Position numbers and translations under genes: made by a program
The notes under the pieces: generated by a model
The model's input: the letters and a program-made list of their open reading frames with translations, nothing else
The model's database searches: none
Told to the model about the DNA's origin: nothing
Assembly (NCBI GenBank): GCA_025618425.1
Contig: CM046838.1
Coordinates: 4,345,715-4,409,714, forward strand
Length of the DNA stretch: 64,000 nucleotides
From: Heliocidaris tuberculata
Taxonomy: Eukaryota; Echinodermata; Echinoidea; Camarodonta; Echinometridae
Direction: 5' to 3'
Shown: positions 10,363 to 22,287 of the stretch, piece by piece
How positions within the stretch are numbered: the first letter of the stretch is position 1
Layout: every line of letters starts with the position of its first letter

Positions 10363-11120
10363 ATGAGCACCCTATCTATGCTCGCGGAGCAACACAACAT
10401 TGACCTAGAGTGGAATTTCAGCGCTACAAGTCACGGGAAAGGTCCAGTTGACGGTATTGGAGCAACCCTGAGCGCAAAGCTGCAGATTTGGTGAAAAATG
10501 AAAAGTGTGCAATTTACACTGCTCAAAAATTCTGTCGTGCTGTAAAAGATTCAACTGTTACTACATCACAGCAAAGGATGTTGAAGCTCGTTCTGAGGCT
10601 TTGAACCTGCCTGACATCTTTGGAGTAGCTACACCACTCAAAGGCATATCACCCCTTCTTTATGTCACCTACAAGAGTGGACAGCTTGTCACAAAAAGGT
10701 TCACTTAGAACTCAGAGAAGCAGCAGTGATCTATCTGATAATGGTGATGATGATGGTGGAAATGAGGATACCATCCAGAGCACAAGCACTACAAGTTTGG
10801 GCCCAAAAGTCAATGAGATGGTGGCAGTTGCCTTCAGCGGAAAGCATCCCAGGAGCATCCACATATACATGTACATGGCTCAAGTCCTCCAAGTGGACAA
10901 AAGTGAGGTCTACCTTTGTTACCTAGAGAAAAAGGGAAATCTCCACCACTGGCCCATGAAAGCTGATGAATCGTGGCAGCCTGCAGCAATCCTCTGCAAA
11001 GGACAGCAGCCAGATCTTGCCAACAATAGGGGACAGTTGCAATTCATGGATGAAGAGGTTGAATCTTTAAAAAAATTGGCCCTCAACAAACCAGGAGTGG
11101 AAATTGTCTTCATGAAATAA
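10363..11120 (+). pseudogene. Frame-broken fragment of an uncharacterised multi-copy gene family
   Basis: Starting near an ATG at 10363, the translation includes ATSHGKGPVDGIG. I recall this motif from large uncharacterised families in fish, cnidarians and echinoderms. The coherent reading then moves between frames at about 10468, 10570 and 10700. It ends in a 152-codon open segment (10662-11120) with an acidic stretch and a WP-containing C-terminal module. At least three frame changes make a full protein impossible. The family may be transposon-derived, with an RNase H-fold-like acidic motif, but that is inference. Surrounding GTCACGCGAGTCAC copies may belong to the same element. Confidence 0.6.
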
Positions 11121-11794
11121 TTATAAACTTTCCCAAACAATACAGAAAAGACACTCTGGCAAAGAAAAGTGAATTGACTTAAGTAGTTATCTGATTTAAC
11201 TCTAAGAAAGATAAGAGTAGTATGGGTTGATTTTCTTTAGAACTGTTAAATGTGATTTTAATGTAATTTGCTCAAAGGAAATGAAACAGTTGATCATTCT
11301 TTAATATAAGACTTTGTAATGATAGATAAGAAAGTAAAAGATTATATGTGAACATTATTAATAAGAAGAATCAAGGAGTGAAGGACTCTTTGTGCATCAT
11401 AGTAACTTTCAAGTTTCAAGAACTTATGGACACAAATCCAAAAGCAAAAATGCAAGTGAACTAAGTTTGATTTTGATTCATTTTAGATAGAAGACTTTCT
11501 AAAGTAGTTAAATAAGAAAGAAAAAGAAAATTAGTTATATAAGAATGACTTTCCAGAACTCTTAATTTGAAGGGGGGGGGGGGGGGGGGGAGAGAGGAAG
11601 AAGTGAATTTTTGCTGGATGTTTATGTATTGCATGTTCCAAGAGCTCCCATCAGAGCTTGAATTAAATAATTCCTTGTTTTAAAGATTTATGTGATGTAA
11701 CTGACCATAAATGATAAGTTAGGTTAAAAATTTGGCTCATTTTACTTTATAATATCATGATAATTGGTTCAACTTTTAGTCCCAAATGACACTT
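11121..11794. other. AT-rich non-coding stretch with a long G homopolymer
   Basis: No gene seen. A run of about 18 G followed by AGAGAGG lies near 11573-11597. Confidence 0.7.
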
Positions 11795-12017
11795 GTCACG
11801 CGAGTCACACTCATGTGTCACGCGAGTCACATTTTCATATGGCGATTGACTTGAAACAAAAAGTAAATGGATAATGAAATTTTGACTTACTACTGCCTGA
11901 TGTCTCAAAATGTACTCCAGAAAATTTGGTGTAAATGGGACAAGTACTTTCTTACGAAAATCCAGTCAAGTACAGTAAGGTCAGAAATCTTCAATAGTGT
12001 CGCGTCACGCGAGTCAC
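11795..12017 (+). repeat. Three further GTCACGCGAGTCAC motifs
   Basis: Exact copies at 11795-11808, 11817-11830 and 12004-12017, the last ending 15 bases before the inverted-repeat-bounded block. A further 13-base copy lies just right of that block at 20764-20776, in the same orientation. Confidence 0.85.
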
Positions 12018-12065
12018 AACAAAAAAAGTGAAATCCCAGGTCGAAATTCCCGTAGAAACCATTAG

Positions 12066-15000
12066 GATAAAACCAGTAGAACCTTATACTGGTTTCTACT
12101 GGTCCATTTTCTACTGGTTTTAATATGGAAAGAGAATAGATTCCAGTAGAAAACCAGAAAGAAATTCTACTGGTTTCAATATGTAAAGTGAATAGATTCC
12201 AGTAGAAAACCAGAAGGAAATTCAACTGGTTTCAATATGTAAAGTGAATAGATTCCAGTAGAAAACCAGAAGGAATTTTTACTGGTTTCAATATGTAAAG
12301 TGAATAGATTCCAGTAGAAAACCAGAAAGAAATTCTACTGGTTTCAATATGTAAAGTGAATAGATTCCAGTAGAAAACCAGAAAGAAATTCTACTGGTTT
12401 CAATATGTAAAGTGAATAGATTCCAGTAGAAAACCAGAAAGAAATTCTACTGGTTTCAATATGTCAAGTGAATAGATTCCAGTAGAAAACCAGAAAGAAA
12501 TTCTACTGGTTTCAATATGTAAAGTGAATAGATTCCAGTAGAAAATCAGAAAGAAATTCTACTGGTTTCAATATGTAAAGTGAATAGATTCCAGTAGAAA
12601 ACCAGAAAGAAATTTTACTGGTTTCAATATGTAAAGTGAATAGATTCCAGTAGAAAACCAGAAAGAAATTCTACTGGTTTCAATATGTAAAGTGAATAGA
12701 TTCCAGTAGAAAACCAGAAAGAAATTCTACTGGTTTCAATATGGAAGTAGATTCCAGTAGAAAACCAGAAAGAAAATTCTACTGGTTTCAATATGTAAAG
12801 TGAATAGATTCCAGTAGAAAACCAGAAGGAAATTCAACTGGTTTCAATATGGAAAGTGAATAGATTCCAGTAGAAAACCAGAAGGAAATTCTACTGGTTT
12901 CAATATGTAAAGTGAATAGATTCCAGTAGAAAACCAGAAAGAAATTCTACTGGTTTCAATATGTAAAGTGAATAGATTCCAGTAGAAAACCAGAAAGAAA
13001 TTCTACTGGTTTCAATATGTAAAGTGAATAGATTCCAGTAGAAAACCAGAAAGAAATTTTACTGGTTTCAATATGTAAAGTGAATAGATTCCAGTAGAAA
13101 ACCAGAAAGAAATTCTACTGGTTTCAATATGTCAAGTGAATAGATTCCAGTAGAAAACCAGAAAGAAATTCTACTGGTTTCAATATGGAAGTAGATTCCA
13201 GTAGAAAACCAGAAAGAAATTCTACTGGTTTCAATATGGAAATAGATTCCAGTAGAAAACCAGAAAGAAATTCTACTGGTTTCAATATGTAAAGTGAATA
13301 GATTCCAGTAGAAAACCAGAAGGAAATTCAACTGGTTTCAATATGTAAAGTGAATAGATTCCAGTAGAAAACCAGAAGGAATTTTTACTGGTTTCAATAT
13401 GTAAAGTGAATAGATTCCAGTAGAAAACCAGAAAGAAATTCTACTGGTTTCAATATGTAAAGTGAATAGATTCCAGTAGAAATCCAGAAAGAAATTCTAC
13501 TGGTTTCAATATGTAAAGTGAATAGATTCCAGTAGAAAACCAGAAAGAAATTCTACTGGTTTCAATATGTCAAGTGAATAGATTCCAGTAGAAAACCAGA
13601 AAGAAATTCTACTGGTTTCAATATGTAAAGTGAATAGATTCCAGTAGAAAACCAGAAAGAAATTCTACTGGTTTCAATATGTAAAGTGAATAGATTCCAG
13701 TAGAAAACCAGAAGGAATTTTTACTGGTTTCAATATGTAAAGTGAATAGATTCCAGTAGAAAACCAGAAAGAAATTCTACTGGTTTCAATATGTAAAGTG
13801 AATAGATTCCAGTAGAAAACCAGAAAGAAATTCTACTGGTTTCAATATGTAAAGTGAATAGATTCCAGTAGAAAACCAGAAAGAAATTCTACTGGTTTCA
13901 ATATGTCAAGTGAATAGATTCCAGTAGAAAACCAGAAAGAAATTCTACTGGTTTCAATATGTAAAGTGAATAGATTCCAGTAGAAAACCAGAAAGAAATT
14001 CTACTGGTTTCAATATGTAAAGTGAATAGATTCCAGTAGAAAACCAGAAAGAAATTCTACTGGTTTCAATATGGAAGTAGATTCCAGTAGAAAACCAGAA
14101 AGAAATTCTACTGGTTTCAATATGGAAATAGATTCCAGTAGAAAACCAGAAAGAAAATTCTACTGGTTTTAATATGTAAAGTGAATAGATTCCAGTAGAA
14201 AACCAGAAAGAAATTCTTATGGTTTCAATATGTAAAGTGAATAGATTCCAGTAGAAAACCAGAAAGAAATTTTACTGGTTTCAATATGTAAAGTGAATAG
14301 ATTCCAGTAGAAAACCAGAAAGAAATTCTACTGGTTTCAATATGTAAAGTGAATAGATTCCAGTAGAAAACCAGAAAGAAATTCTACTGGTTTCAATATG
14401 GAAGTAGATTCCAGTAGAAAACCAGAAAGAAATTCTACTGGTTTCAATATGGAAATAGATTCCAGTAGAAAACCAGAAAGAAATTCTACTGGTTTCAATA
14501 TGTAAAGTGAATAGATTCCAGTAGAAAACCAGAAGGAAATTCAACTGGTTTCAATATGTAAAGTGAATAGATTCCAGTAGAAAACCAGAAGGAATTTTTA
14601 CTGGTTTCAATATGTAAAGTGAATAGATTCCAGTAGAAAACCAGAAAGAAATTCTACTGGTTTCAATATGTAAAGTGAATAGATTCCAGTAGAAATCCAG
14701 AAAGAAATTCTACTGGTTTCAATATGTAAAGTGAATAGATTCCAGTAGAAAACCAGAAAGAAATTCTACTGGTTTCAATATGTCAAGTGAATAGATTCCA
14801 GTAGAAAACCAGAAAGAAATTCTACTGGTTTCAATATGTAAAGTGAATAGATTCCAGTAGAAAACCAGAAAGAAATTCTACTGGTTTCAATATGTAAAGT
14901 GAATAGATTCCAGTAGAAAACCAGAAGGAATTTTTACTGGTTTCAATATGTAAAGTGAATAGATTCCAGTAGAAAACCAGAAAGAAATTCTACTGGTTTC

Positions 15001-17700
15001 AATATGTAAAGTGAATAGATTCCAGTAGAAAACCAGAAAGAAATTCTACTGGTTTCAATATGTAAAGTGAATAGATTCCAGTAGAAAACCAGAAAGAAAT
15101 TCTACTGGTTTCAATATGTCAAGTGAATAGATTCCAGTAGAAAACCAGAAAGAAATTCTACTGGTTTCAATATGTAAAGTGAATAGATTCCAGTAGAAAA
15201 CCAGAAAGAAATTCTACTGGTTTCAATATGTAAAGTGAATAGATTCCAGTAGAAAACCAGAAAGAAATTTTACTGGTTTCAATATGTAAAGTGAATAGAT
15301 TCCAGTAGAAAACCAGAAAGAAATTCTACTGGTTTCAATATGTAAAGTGAATAGATTCCAGTAGAAAACCAGAAAGAAATTCTACTGGTTTCAATATGGA
15401 AGTAGATTCCAGTAGAAAACCAGAAAGAAAATTCTACTGGTTTCAATATGTAAAGTGAATAGATTCCAGTAGAAAACCAGAAGGAAATTCAACTGGTTTC
15501 AATATGGAAAGTGAATAGATTCCAGTAGAAAACCAGAAGGAAATTCTACTGGTTTCAATATGTAAAGTGAATAGATTCCAGTAGAAAACCAGAAAGAAAT
15601 TCTACTGGTTTCAATATGTAAAGTGAATAGATTCCAGTAGAAAACCAGAAAGAAATTCTACTGGTTTCAATATGTAAAGTGAATAGATTCCAGTAGAAAA
15701 CCAGAAAGAAATTTTACTGGTTTCAATATGTAAAGTGAATAGATTCCAGTAGAAAACCAGAAAGAAATTCTACTGGTTTCAATATGTAAAGTGAATAGAT
15801 TCCAGTAGAAAACCAGAAAGAAATTCTACTGGTTTCAATATGGAAGTAGATTCCAGTAGAAAACCAGAAAGAAATTCTACTGGTTTCAATATGGAAATAG
15901 ATTCCAGTAGAAAACCAGAAAGAAAATTCTACTGGTTTTAATATGTAAAGTGAATAGATTCCAGTAGAAAACCAGAAAGAAATTCTTATGGTTTCAATAT
16001 GTAAAGTGAATAGATTCCAGTAGAAAACCAGAAAGAAATTCTACTGGTTTCAATATGTAAAGTGAATAGATTCCAGTAGAAAACCAGAAAGAAATTCTAC
16101 TGGTTTCAATATGTCAAGTGAATAGATTCCAGTAGAAAACCAGAAAGAAATTCTACTGGTTTCAATATGTAAAGTGAATAGATTCCAGTAGAAAACCAGA
16201 AAGAAATTCTACTGGTTTCAATATGTAAAGTGAATAGATTCCAGTAGAAAACCAGAAAGAAATTTTACTGGTTTCAATATGTAAAGTGAATAGATTCCAG
16301 TAGAAAACCAGAAAGAAATTCTACTGGTTTCAATATGTAAAGTGAATAGATTCCAGTAGAAAACCAGAAAGAAATTCTACTGGTTTCAATATGGAAGTAG
16401 ATTCCAGTAGAAAACCAGAAAGAAAATTCTACTGGTTTCAATATGTAAAGTGAATAGATTCCAGTAGAAAACCAGAAGGAAATTCAACTGGTTTCAATAT
16501 GGAAAGTGAATAGATTCCAGTAGAAAACCAGAAGAAAATTCTACTGGTTTCAATATGTAAAGTGAATAGATTCCAGTAGAAAACCAGAAAGAAATTCTAC
16601 TGGTTTCAATATGTAAAGTGAATAGATTCCAGTAGAAAACCAGAAAGAAATTCTACTGGTTTCAATATGTAAAGTGAATAGATTCCAGTAGAAAACCAGA
16701 AAGAAATTTTACTGGTTTCAATATGTCAAGTGAATAGATTCCAGTAGAAAACCAGAAAGAAATTCTACTGGTTTCAATATGTAAAGTGAATAGATTCCAG
16801 TAGAAAACCAGAAAGAAATTCTACTGGTTTCAATATGGAAGTAGATTCCAGTAGAAAACCAGAAAGAAATTCTACTGGTTTCAATATGGAAATAGATTCC
16901 AGTAGAAAACCAGAAAGAAAATTCTACTGGTTTTAATATGTAAAGTGAATAGATTCCAGTAGAAAACCAGAAAGAAATTCTTATGGTTTCAATATGTAAA
17001 GTGAATAGATTCCAGTAGAAAACCAGAAAGAAATTTTACTGGTTTCAATATGTAAAGTGAATAGATTCCAGTAGAAAACCAGAAAGAAATTCTACTGGTT
17101 TCAATATGTAAAGTGAATAGATTCCAGTAGAAAACCAGAAAGAAATTCTACTGGTTTCAATATGGAAGTAGATTCCAGTAGAAAACCAGAAAGAAATTCT
17201 ACTGGTTTCAATATGGAAATAGATTCCAGTAGAAAACCAGAAAGAAAATTCTACTGGTTTTAATATGTAAAGTGAATAGATTCCAGTAGAAAACCAGAAA
17301 GATATTCTTATGGTTTCAATATGTAAAGTGAATAGATTCCAGTAGAAAACCAGAAAGAAATTCTTATGGTTTCAATATGTAAAGTGAATAGATGCCAGTA
17401 GAACACCAGAAAGATATTCTACTGGTTTCAATATGGAAAGTGAATAGATTCCATTAAAAAACCAGAAGGAAATTCTACTGGTTTCAATATGGAAAGTAAT
17501 GAATACTTCCAGTAAAAACCAGCAGGAAATTCTACTGGTTTCAATATGGGAAGTAGTGAATACTTCCAGTAAAAAAACTAGAAGGAAATTCTACTGGTTT
17601 CAATATGGGAAGTAGTGAATACTTCCAGTAAAAAAACTAGAAGGAAATTCTACTGGTTTCAATATGGATAGTGAATAAATTTCCAGCAGAAACCAGAAGG
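12066..17700. repeat. 56-bp minisatellite, about 100 copies
   Basis: Unit length is 56 bases. Each unit carries CCAGTAGAA and its exact reverse complement TTCTACTGG separated by 13 bases, so each can fold into a hairpin. Recurrent variants (a short unit with ATGGAAGTAG, a TTCTTATGG unit, a GGAATTTTTACTGG unit) recur in blocks. The interval 13068-13331 reappears at 14281-14544, an offset of 1213 bases, showing higher-order repeats. Reading frames on the minus strand are by-products of the repeat. Units degenerate after about 17400. Confidence 0.95.
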
Positions 17701-17890
17701 AATTTCCTACAAGTCCAATTACTTAGACCAGTGGAAACCAGTATAACCAGTTGAACTAGTTGACCTTGGTATATTAGTTACAAGTTATTAAAATCTTGTA
17801 CTAATAACTACCAGTGGCAATAGCAACAAAGTTACTCTGGTGTGTCTGCAATACTTCCAATGTGCAATGGAAAGTTGGAGACTTTGCATA

Positions 17891-18095
17891 TTTTGAAGTG
17901 TGTGTGTGTGTGTGTAATTGGGTTTTTACAGACGTGTATCAATCAGATATGATTATTTACGTCTGGGACCGACCTTTAACGTCACCATCCGAAAGACGTG
18001 ACTCAGTCTCGAACCTGGGTCCCCTGAATCAGTTTATAACTTCCACTGTTAGCTGGATTACAGGCGCACGCCACAACGCCCAGTTTTGAAGTGTG
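17891..18095 (-). mobile_element. SINE with Alu/7SL-like 5' end and 12-bp target-site duplications
   Basis: On the minus strand the body (18083 to 17903) begins near GGGCGTTGTGGCGTGCGCC and continues CTGTAATCCAGCTA, closely resembling the 5' domain of 7SL RNA/Alu. Then come a box-B-like GGTTCGAGACT, a tail region with GGTGACGTTAAAGG, and a terminal (CA)n run. TTTTGAAGTGTG stands on both sides (17891-17902 and 18084-18095), the signature of LINE-mediated insertion. Length is about 180 bp. No coding content. Confidence 0.75.
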
Positions 18096-18689
18096 AGGGC
18101 ATTGTCCATATACTTGTATTGAATGAACATATTTTAGTTCCTGGTTAGTGTTTCCTTAATTACTGTTTAATTACCTGTAATTGATACCAGTGAATGAATT
18201 GTTCTAGTAATCGTTTGTTGACCCATCTTTGTATTTGGTGAACGTTTTGCACAACACTAAATCATCAATAATGAAGAAATGTACTGCAAATTTAAATAAA
18301 TAATATGAAAACATGAATACACAAGCACCCAGTATTTATTATGCAAATTAACTGGTTTCTATTGGTCTCAACTGGTATTCTACTGGTTTCCAACTGGAGC
18401 CAGTAGACAACTGGGGAAAAAAAGTTAATTGCGCATGGTATTGAACTGGACCAAGGGTATTCGGGAAAAATTGCCGTTTCCATTAACAGATGGCATTGGA
18501 AAAACATAATGGAAAGACCAAGGTGGAAAACTGGCACAAAGTTTGTGGCAATCGGAGATACTAGTTTCAACTGGTATCTTTTCCACTAAGAAAATGCGCC
18601 AATTGGTGATACAGTGGTTTCAAATAGTATATTTTCTACTAGTTTTAACTGGGTTTCTAGAACCAGTTAGACTCTTTGTTATTTATTTT

Positions 18690-20520
18690 GAATACATACT
18701 GTATAGACTCTGCTGGTTTTTGATGGCTTTTACTGGTCTTCAGTCCAGTTGAATTGAATTGTTTTTATTGGTTTGACTCTGTATTTTGAACCCTTCCTTA
18801 AACCAGTAAAGACTCCTGGTTCTTATTGGTTTCTATTTGTAATAAAGCCCTTTTCAAACCCAGTAGAGAATTCTGGTTTCTATTGATTTCTTATGGTTTT
18901 ACTTTGATTTCATACCCTTGATATAAACCACATAGTCTCTGCTGTTTTTTGATAGTTTTTACTGGTCTTCAATCCGGTTAAATCTAATAGTTTCTACTGG
19001 TTTGATTTTGTATTTTGACAATCTTCTTCAAACCAGTAGAGTCTCCTGGTTCTAACTGGTTTCTACAGCCAATACAGCTCTTTTATAAACCAGTAGACTA
19101 TTCTGGTTTCTATCGATTTTTTTACGGATTGACTCTAATTTTATACCCTTCATATCAACCACATAGATTCTGCTGTTTTTGATGGTTTTTACTGGTCTTC
19201 AATCCAGTTGAATCTAATGGTTTCTATTGGTTTGACTTTGAAATTTTGACACCCTTCTTCAAACCAGTAGAGTCTACTGGTTCTAATTGGTTTCTACTGG
19301 TAATACAGCCCTTTTTAAAACCAGTAGACTATACTCTGGGTTCTTTTGGTATGTTACGGATTTACTTTGATTTTATACCCTTAATATCAACCACATAGAC
19401 TCTGCTGGATTTTCATGGTTTTTACTGGTCTTCAGTCCAGTTGAATCTAATGGTTTCTATTGGTTTGACTCTATATTTTGACACTCTTCTTCAAACCAGT
19501 AGAGTCTCCTGGTTCTAACTGGTTTCTACAGGCAATACAGCTCTTTTACAAACCAGTAGACTATTCTGGTTTCTATCGATTTTTTACGGATTGACGATAA
19601 TTTTATACCCTTCATATCAACCACATAGACTCTGCTGGTTTTTAATGGTTTTTACTGGTCTTCAATCCAGTTGAATGTAATGGTTTCTATTGGTTTGACT
19701 TTGAAATTTTGACACCCTTCTTCAAACCAGTAGAGTCTAATGGTTCTAATTGGTTTCTACTGGTAATACAGCCCTTTTAAAAACCAGTAGACAACTCTGG
19801 ATTCTATTGGTATCTTACGGATTTACTTTGATTTTATACCCTTAATATCAACCACATAGACTCTGCTGGATTTTGATCTTTTTTACTGGTCTTCAGTCCA
19901 GTTGAATCTAATGGTTTCTATTGGTTTGACTCTGTATTTTGACACTCTTCTTTAAACCAGTAGAGTCTCCTGGTTCTAACTGGTTTCTACAGGCAATACA
20001 GCTCTTTTACAAACCAGTAGACTATTCTGGTTTCTATCGATTTTTTACGGATTGACACTAATTTTATACCCTTCATATCAACCAAATAGATTCTGCTGGT
20101 TTTTGATGGTTTTTACTGGTCTTCAATCCAGTTGAATCTAATGGTTTCTATTGGTTTGACTTTGAAATTTTGACACCCTTCTTTAAACCAGTAGAGTCTA
20201 CTGGTTCTATAATTGGTTTCTACTGGTCATACAGCCCTTTTTAAAACCAGTAGACTACTCTGGTTTCTATTGGTTTCTTATGGTTTGAATCTGATTTTAT
20301 ACCCTTAATATAGTATAGTCTCAGCTGGTTTTTGATGGTTTTTACTGGTCTTATCCAATTGAATATAATGGTTTCTATTGGTTTCTATCGATTTGACACT
20401 GTATTTTCGTACCGTTCTTCTGACCAGTAGACTCTACTGTATTTTAATGGTTTTATACTGGTCTTCACACCAGTGAGATGTAATGGATTCTATGGGAGTT
20501 CTGCTGGAATCTGTTCAAAT
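18690..20520. repeat. ~230-bp satellite, eight copies
   Basis: The landmark (T/A)GCTG before TTTTACTGGTCTTC recurs at 18711, 18940, 19171, 19403, 19633, 19864, 20094 and 20323, with spacings of 229-232. Copies alternate between a 'cccttcatatcaacc' and a 'cccttaatatcaacc' type, indicating a ~461-bp dimer. The units are rich in ACCAGTAGA and TCTACTGG words like the adjacent 56-bp array. Confidence 0.9.
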
Positions 20521-20615
20521 TCCCGTGGAAACCATTAGAATCCTAAAACCAGTAGACACCAGTAAAATGTCCTCACTGGTTTCTACTGGTTTCTATTGGA
20601 ATTTCGACCAGGGAT

Positions 20616-21239
20616 ATATCTCCAACAAGAATGACTTTACATCAAAGATTTCTGTTTACCAATGTCTATGGTCAATACCTTGATTGAAATATGTAAAAAA
20701 AACAGGTCTGCAAAATAAAGTTTTCAAGTACTTAACCTTAACGAGTTGAAATTTTGTATAAATGTCACGCGAGTCAAAAGGGGTTTGGTAATTGTCTGGG
20801 GAAATTTGTCCAGGACAATTTTTACCAGCTGTAGTTGTCCTAGTGGTAACTTTCCTGGGGTAAAAGTCATAGGGGTAATTGTTCTAGTTAGTAGTAGTCA
20901 ATTAATTAGGAATTAGCTGTTGATAATCATTTTCCTACTTTCATAGACAATGGAATTAACACTATACTCATATACCCCAAAATGGAGCTGGTCCAATAAT
21001 TTTTTCCAGGGCTGTAGATTGGACTTTACATTACCATACTGAGTAAACAATATAATGATTAAAACATGTATTTACATATATATATGTACATGTAAATTTA
21101 TTGGCAATGGATTTGGGATAACACTCCCTCTCTTTTTTCTTTAAATATCAACTAAAAAATAGTGGAATACAATGCACACTTAGTTCCACATGCACAATGG
21201 GTTATATGAGCAAGGAAATACATCACAAAACAATATCAC
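20616..21239. other. Non-coding, intronic to the Tie-like gene
   Basis: AT-rich with no gene. Contains the last GTCACGCGAGTCA copy (20764-20776) and a (TA)n/ACATGTA stretch near 21070-21095. Confidence 0.6.
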
Positions 21240-21371
21240 CTGTTTGACAATCTGGTTCAATCCAGTTATTAAGGCATCGCCCATTACACAGTCCCCTCTC
21301 TGTCTCACACGCCTCTGCAGCGCAGTGACAGGGCTGACTGCAATCCACACCAAAGGTACCCCCTTCACACT
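21240..21371 (-). CDS. TIE: Tie-like exon 8: fifth EGF module
   Basis: 132 bases, phase 1 at both ends, acceptor CTTTCAG and donor GTGATA. Encodes one module with eight cysteines, beginning ECEGGTFGVDC and ending near DCQT. It is the last exon I can place; its donor implies more exons to the left. Confidence 0.8.
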
Positions 21372-22137
21372 CTGAAAGTTAAAACAAAGACCGAAAGTCA
21401 AATCAAGTTGAGTTACGTAATGGAAACGTTTGTCAGAAGGTAGATGAATAAATGAACTTTCAGAAAATACAAAAAAACTTTAAATCAAAATTTCCACCCA
21501 AACGACCTTTTGCAACTGTTTACTCTAAAACTCCCATTGCGACTTATTGGTCGTTTTGAGGTGGAGGGTCACATTTACTAGTGTAAAAACTTGATGCGTT
21601 AAAACATAAAAAATTCTACATGTAAATGAAAGGTAAGTTGGGTGAGAGAACTTGCACATATATGTACATGTACGTGTAGCCAAGGCCCCCAAGCTAAGTT
21701 TGGGTTGGTGCTCCGACATAAGCTCCGGTGACAATTTATCCAGGCTTTATTTCTTCAAAGATATAGGGTTGGGTTAGGTTTTAGGTTGGATTTAGGGTTA
21801 TGGTCTCAGTTACATGTATAGTGCTACCCTGAAGTCTAGAATTCAGTTATTGTACAAAATTACGGCGGAGCAATCATCGCTGGAGCATGTGCCATATAAC
21901 AGTTTGTATCTTATTAAAATTACAGAAATGTGCACTACATTAAGTTTTTTCATTTTGCTGCTACGTGTTTATTTAGACGGTTTACCATGTTATACGGAAA
22001 CAAGGCTTAAATCACATCTAGCACATAAGTATATATCGAGCAGATATACCCTAAATGTCAAAGGAGATCAATGAGAAGGAACACGATGAAGACATGGTGA
22101 CATCCTTTACAGTGAAAATAAAAATCTTACACTCTAC
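21372..22137 (-). other. Intron 7 of the Tie-like gene
   Basis: AT-rich with no feature beyond ACATGTACATGTAC-type strings near 21660-21680. Confidence 0.6.
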
Positions 22138-22287
22138 CTTGGCATTTGACCTGTCCACTGCGTACTTTGTATCCTATAGCACACTCCTGCTGATGGCACA
22201 GTCCAGTCTGTTTATCACATAGGGCATCATTCAAGCAATGACATTTATCAATACAAAGAGATCCATAGTATCCAGGGTCACATTCAT
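22138..22287 (-). CDS. TIE: Tie-like exon 7: fourth EGF module
   Basis: 150 bases, phase 1 at both ends, acceptor GTTCCAG and donor GTAGAG. Begins DECDPGYYGSLC and has eight cysteines. The last loop (AIGYKVRSGQVKC) is longer than in the neighbouring modules and lacks their usual G-W/F-x-G pattern. Confidence 0.82.

Larger units (their letters stand above)
12033..20615. mobile_element. Inverted-repeat-bounded block filled with satellites (foldback-like element)
   Basis: The 33 bases at 12033-12065 and the reverse complement of 20583-20615 match at 29 positions; both begin ATCCC and share GGTCGAAATTCC. Just inside the right end (about 20518-20560) lies a second, direct copy of the left terminus. 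Between them are two satellite arrays that share CCAGTAGA/TCTACTGG words with the termini. This suggests the arrays grew out of the element's own terminal sequence. No transposase ORF and no clear target-site duplication were found. Confidence 0.65.

Noticed and set aside
13068..14544. Long minus-strand reading frames with repeated FWFSTGIY peptides
   Set aside because: They follow the 56-bp minisatellite, whose unit length is not a multiple of three; the frames last only where variant units happen to avoid stops.
12066..17700. Regular repeats suggestive of a CRISPR array
   Set aside because: Units are contiguous without unique spacers, and the window is eukaryotic.
17980..18060. A tRNA gene at the box-B-like sequence
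   Set aside because: No box A at the right distance and no cloverleaf; the target-site duplications and 7SL-like 5' end fit a SINE better.
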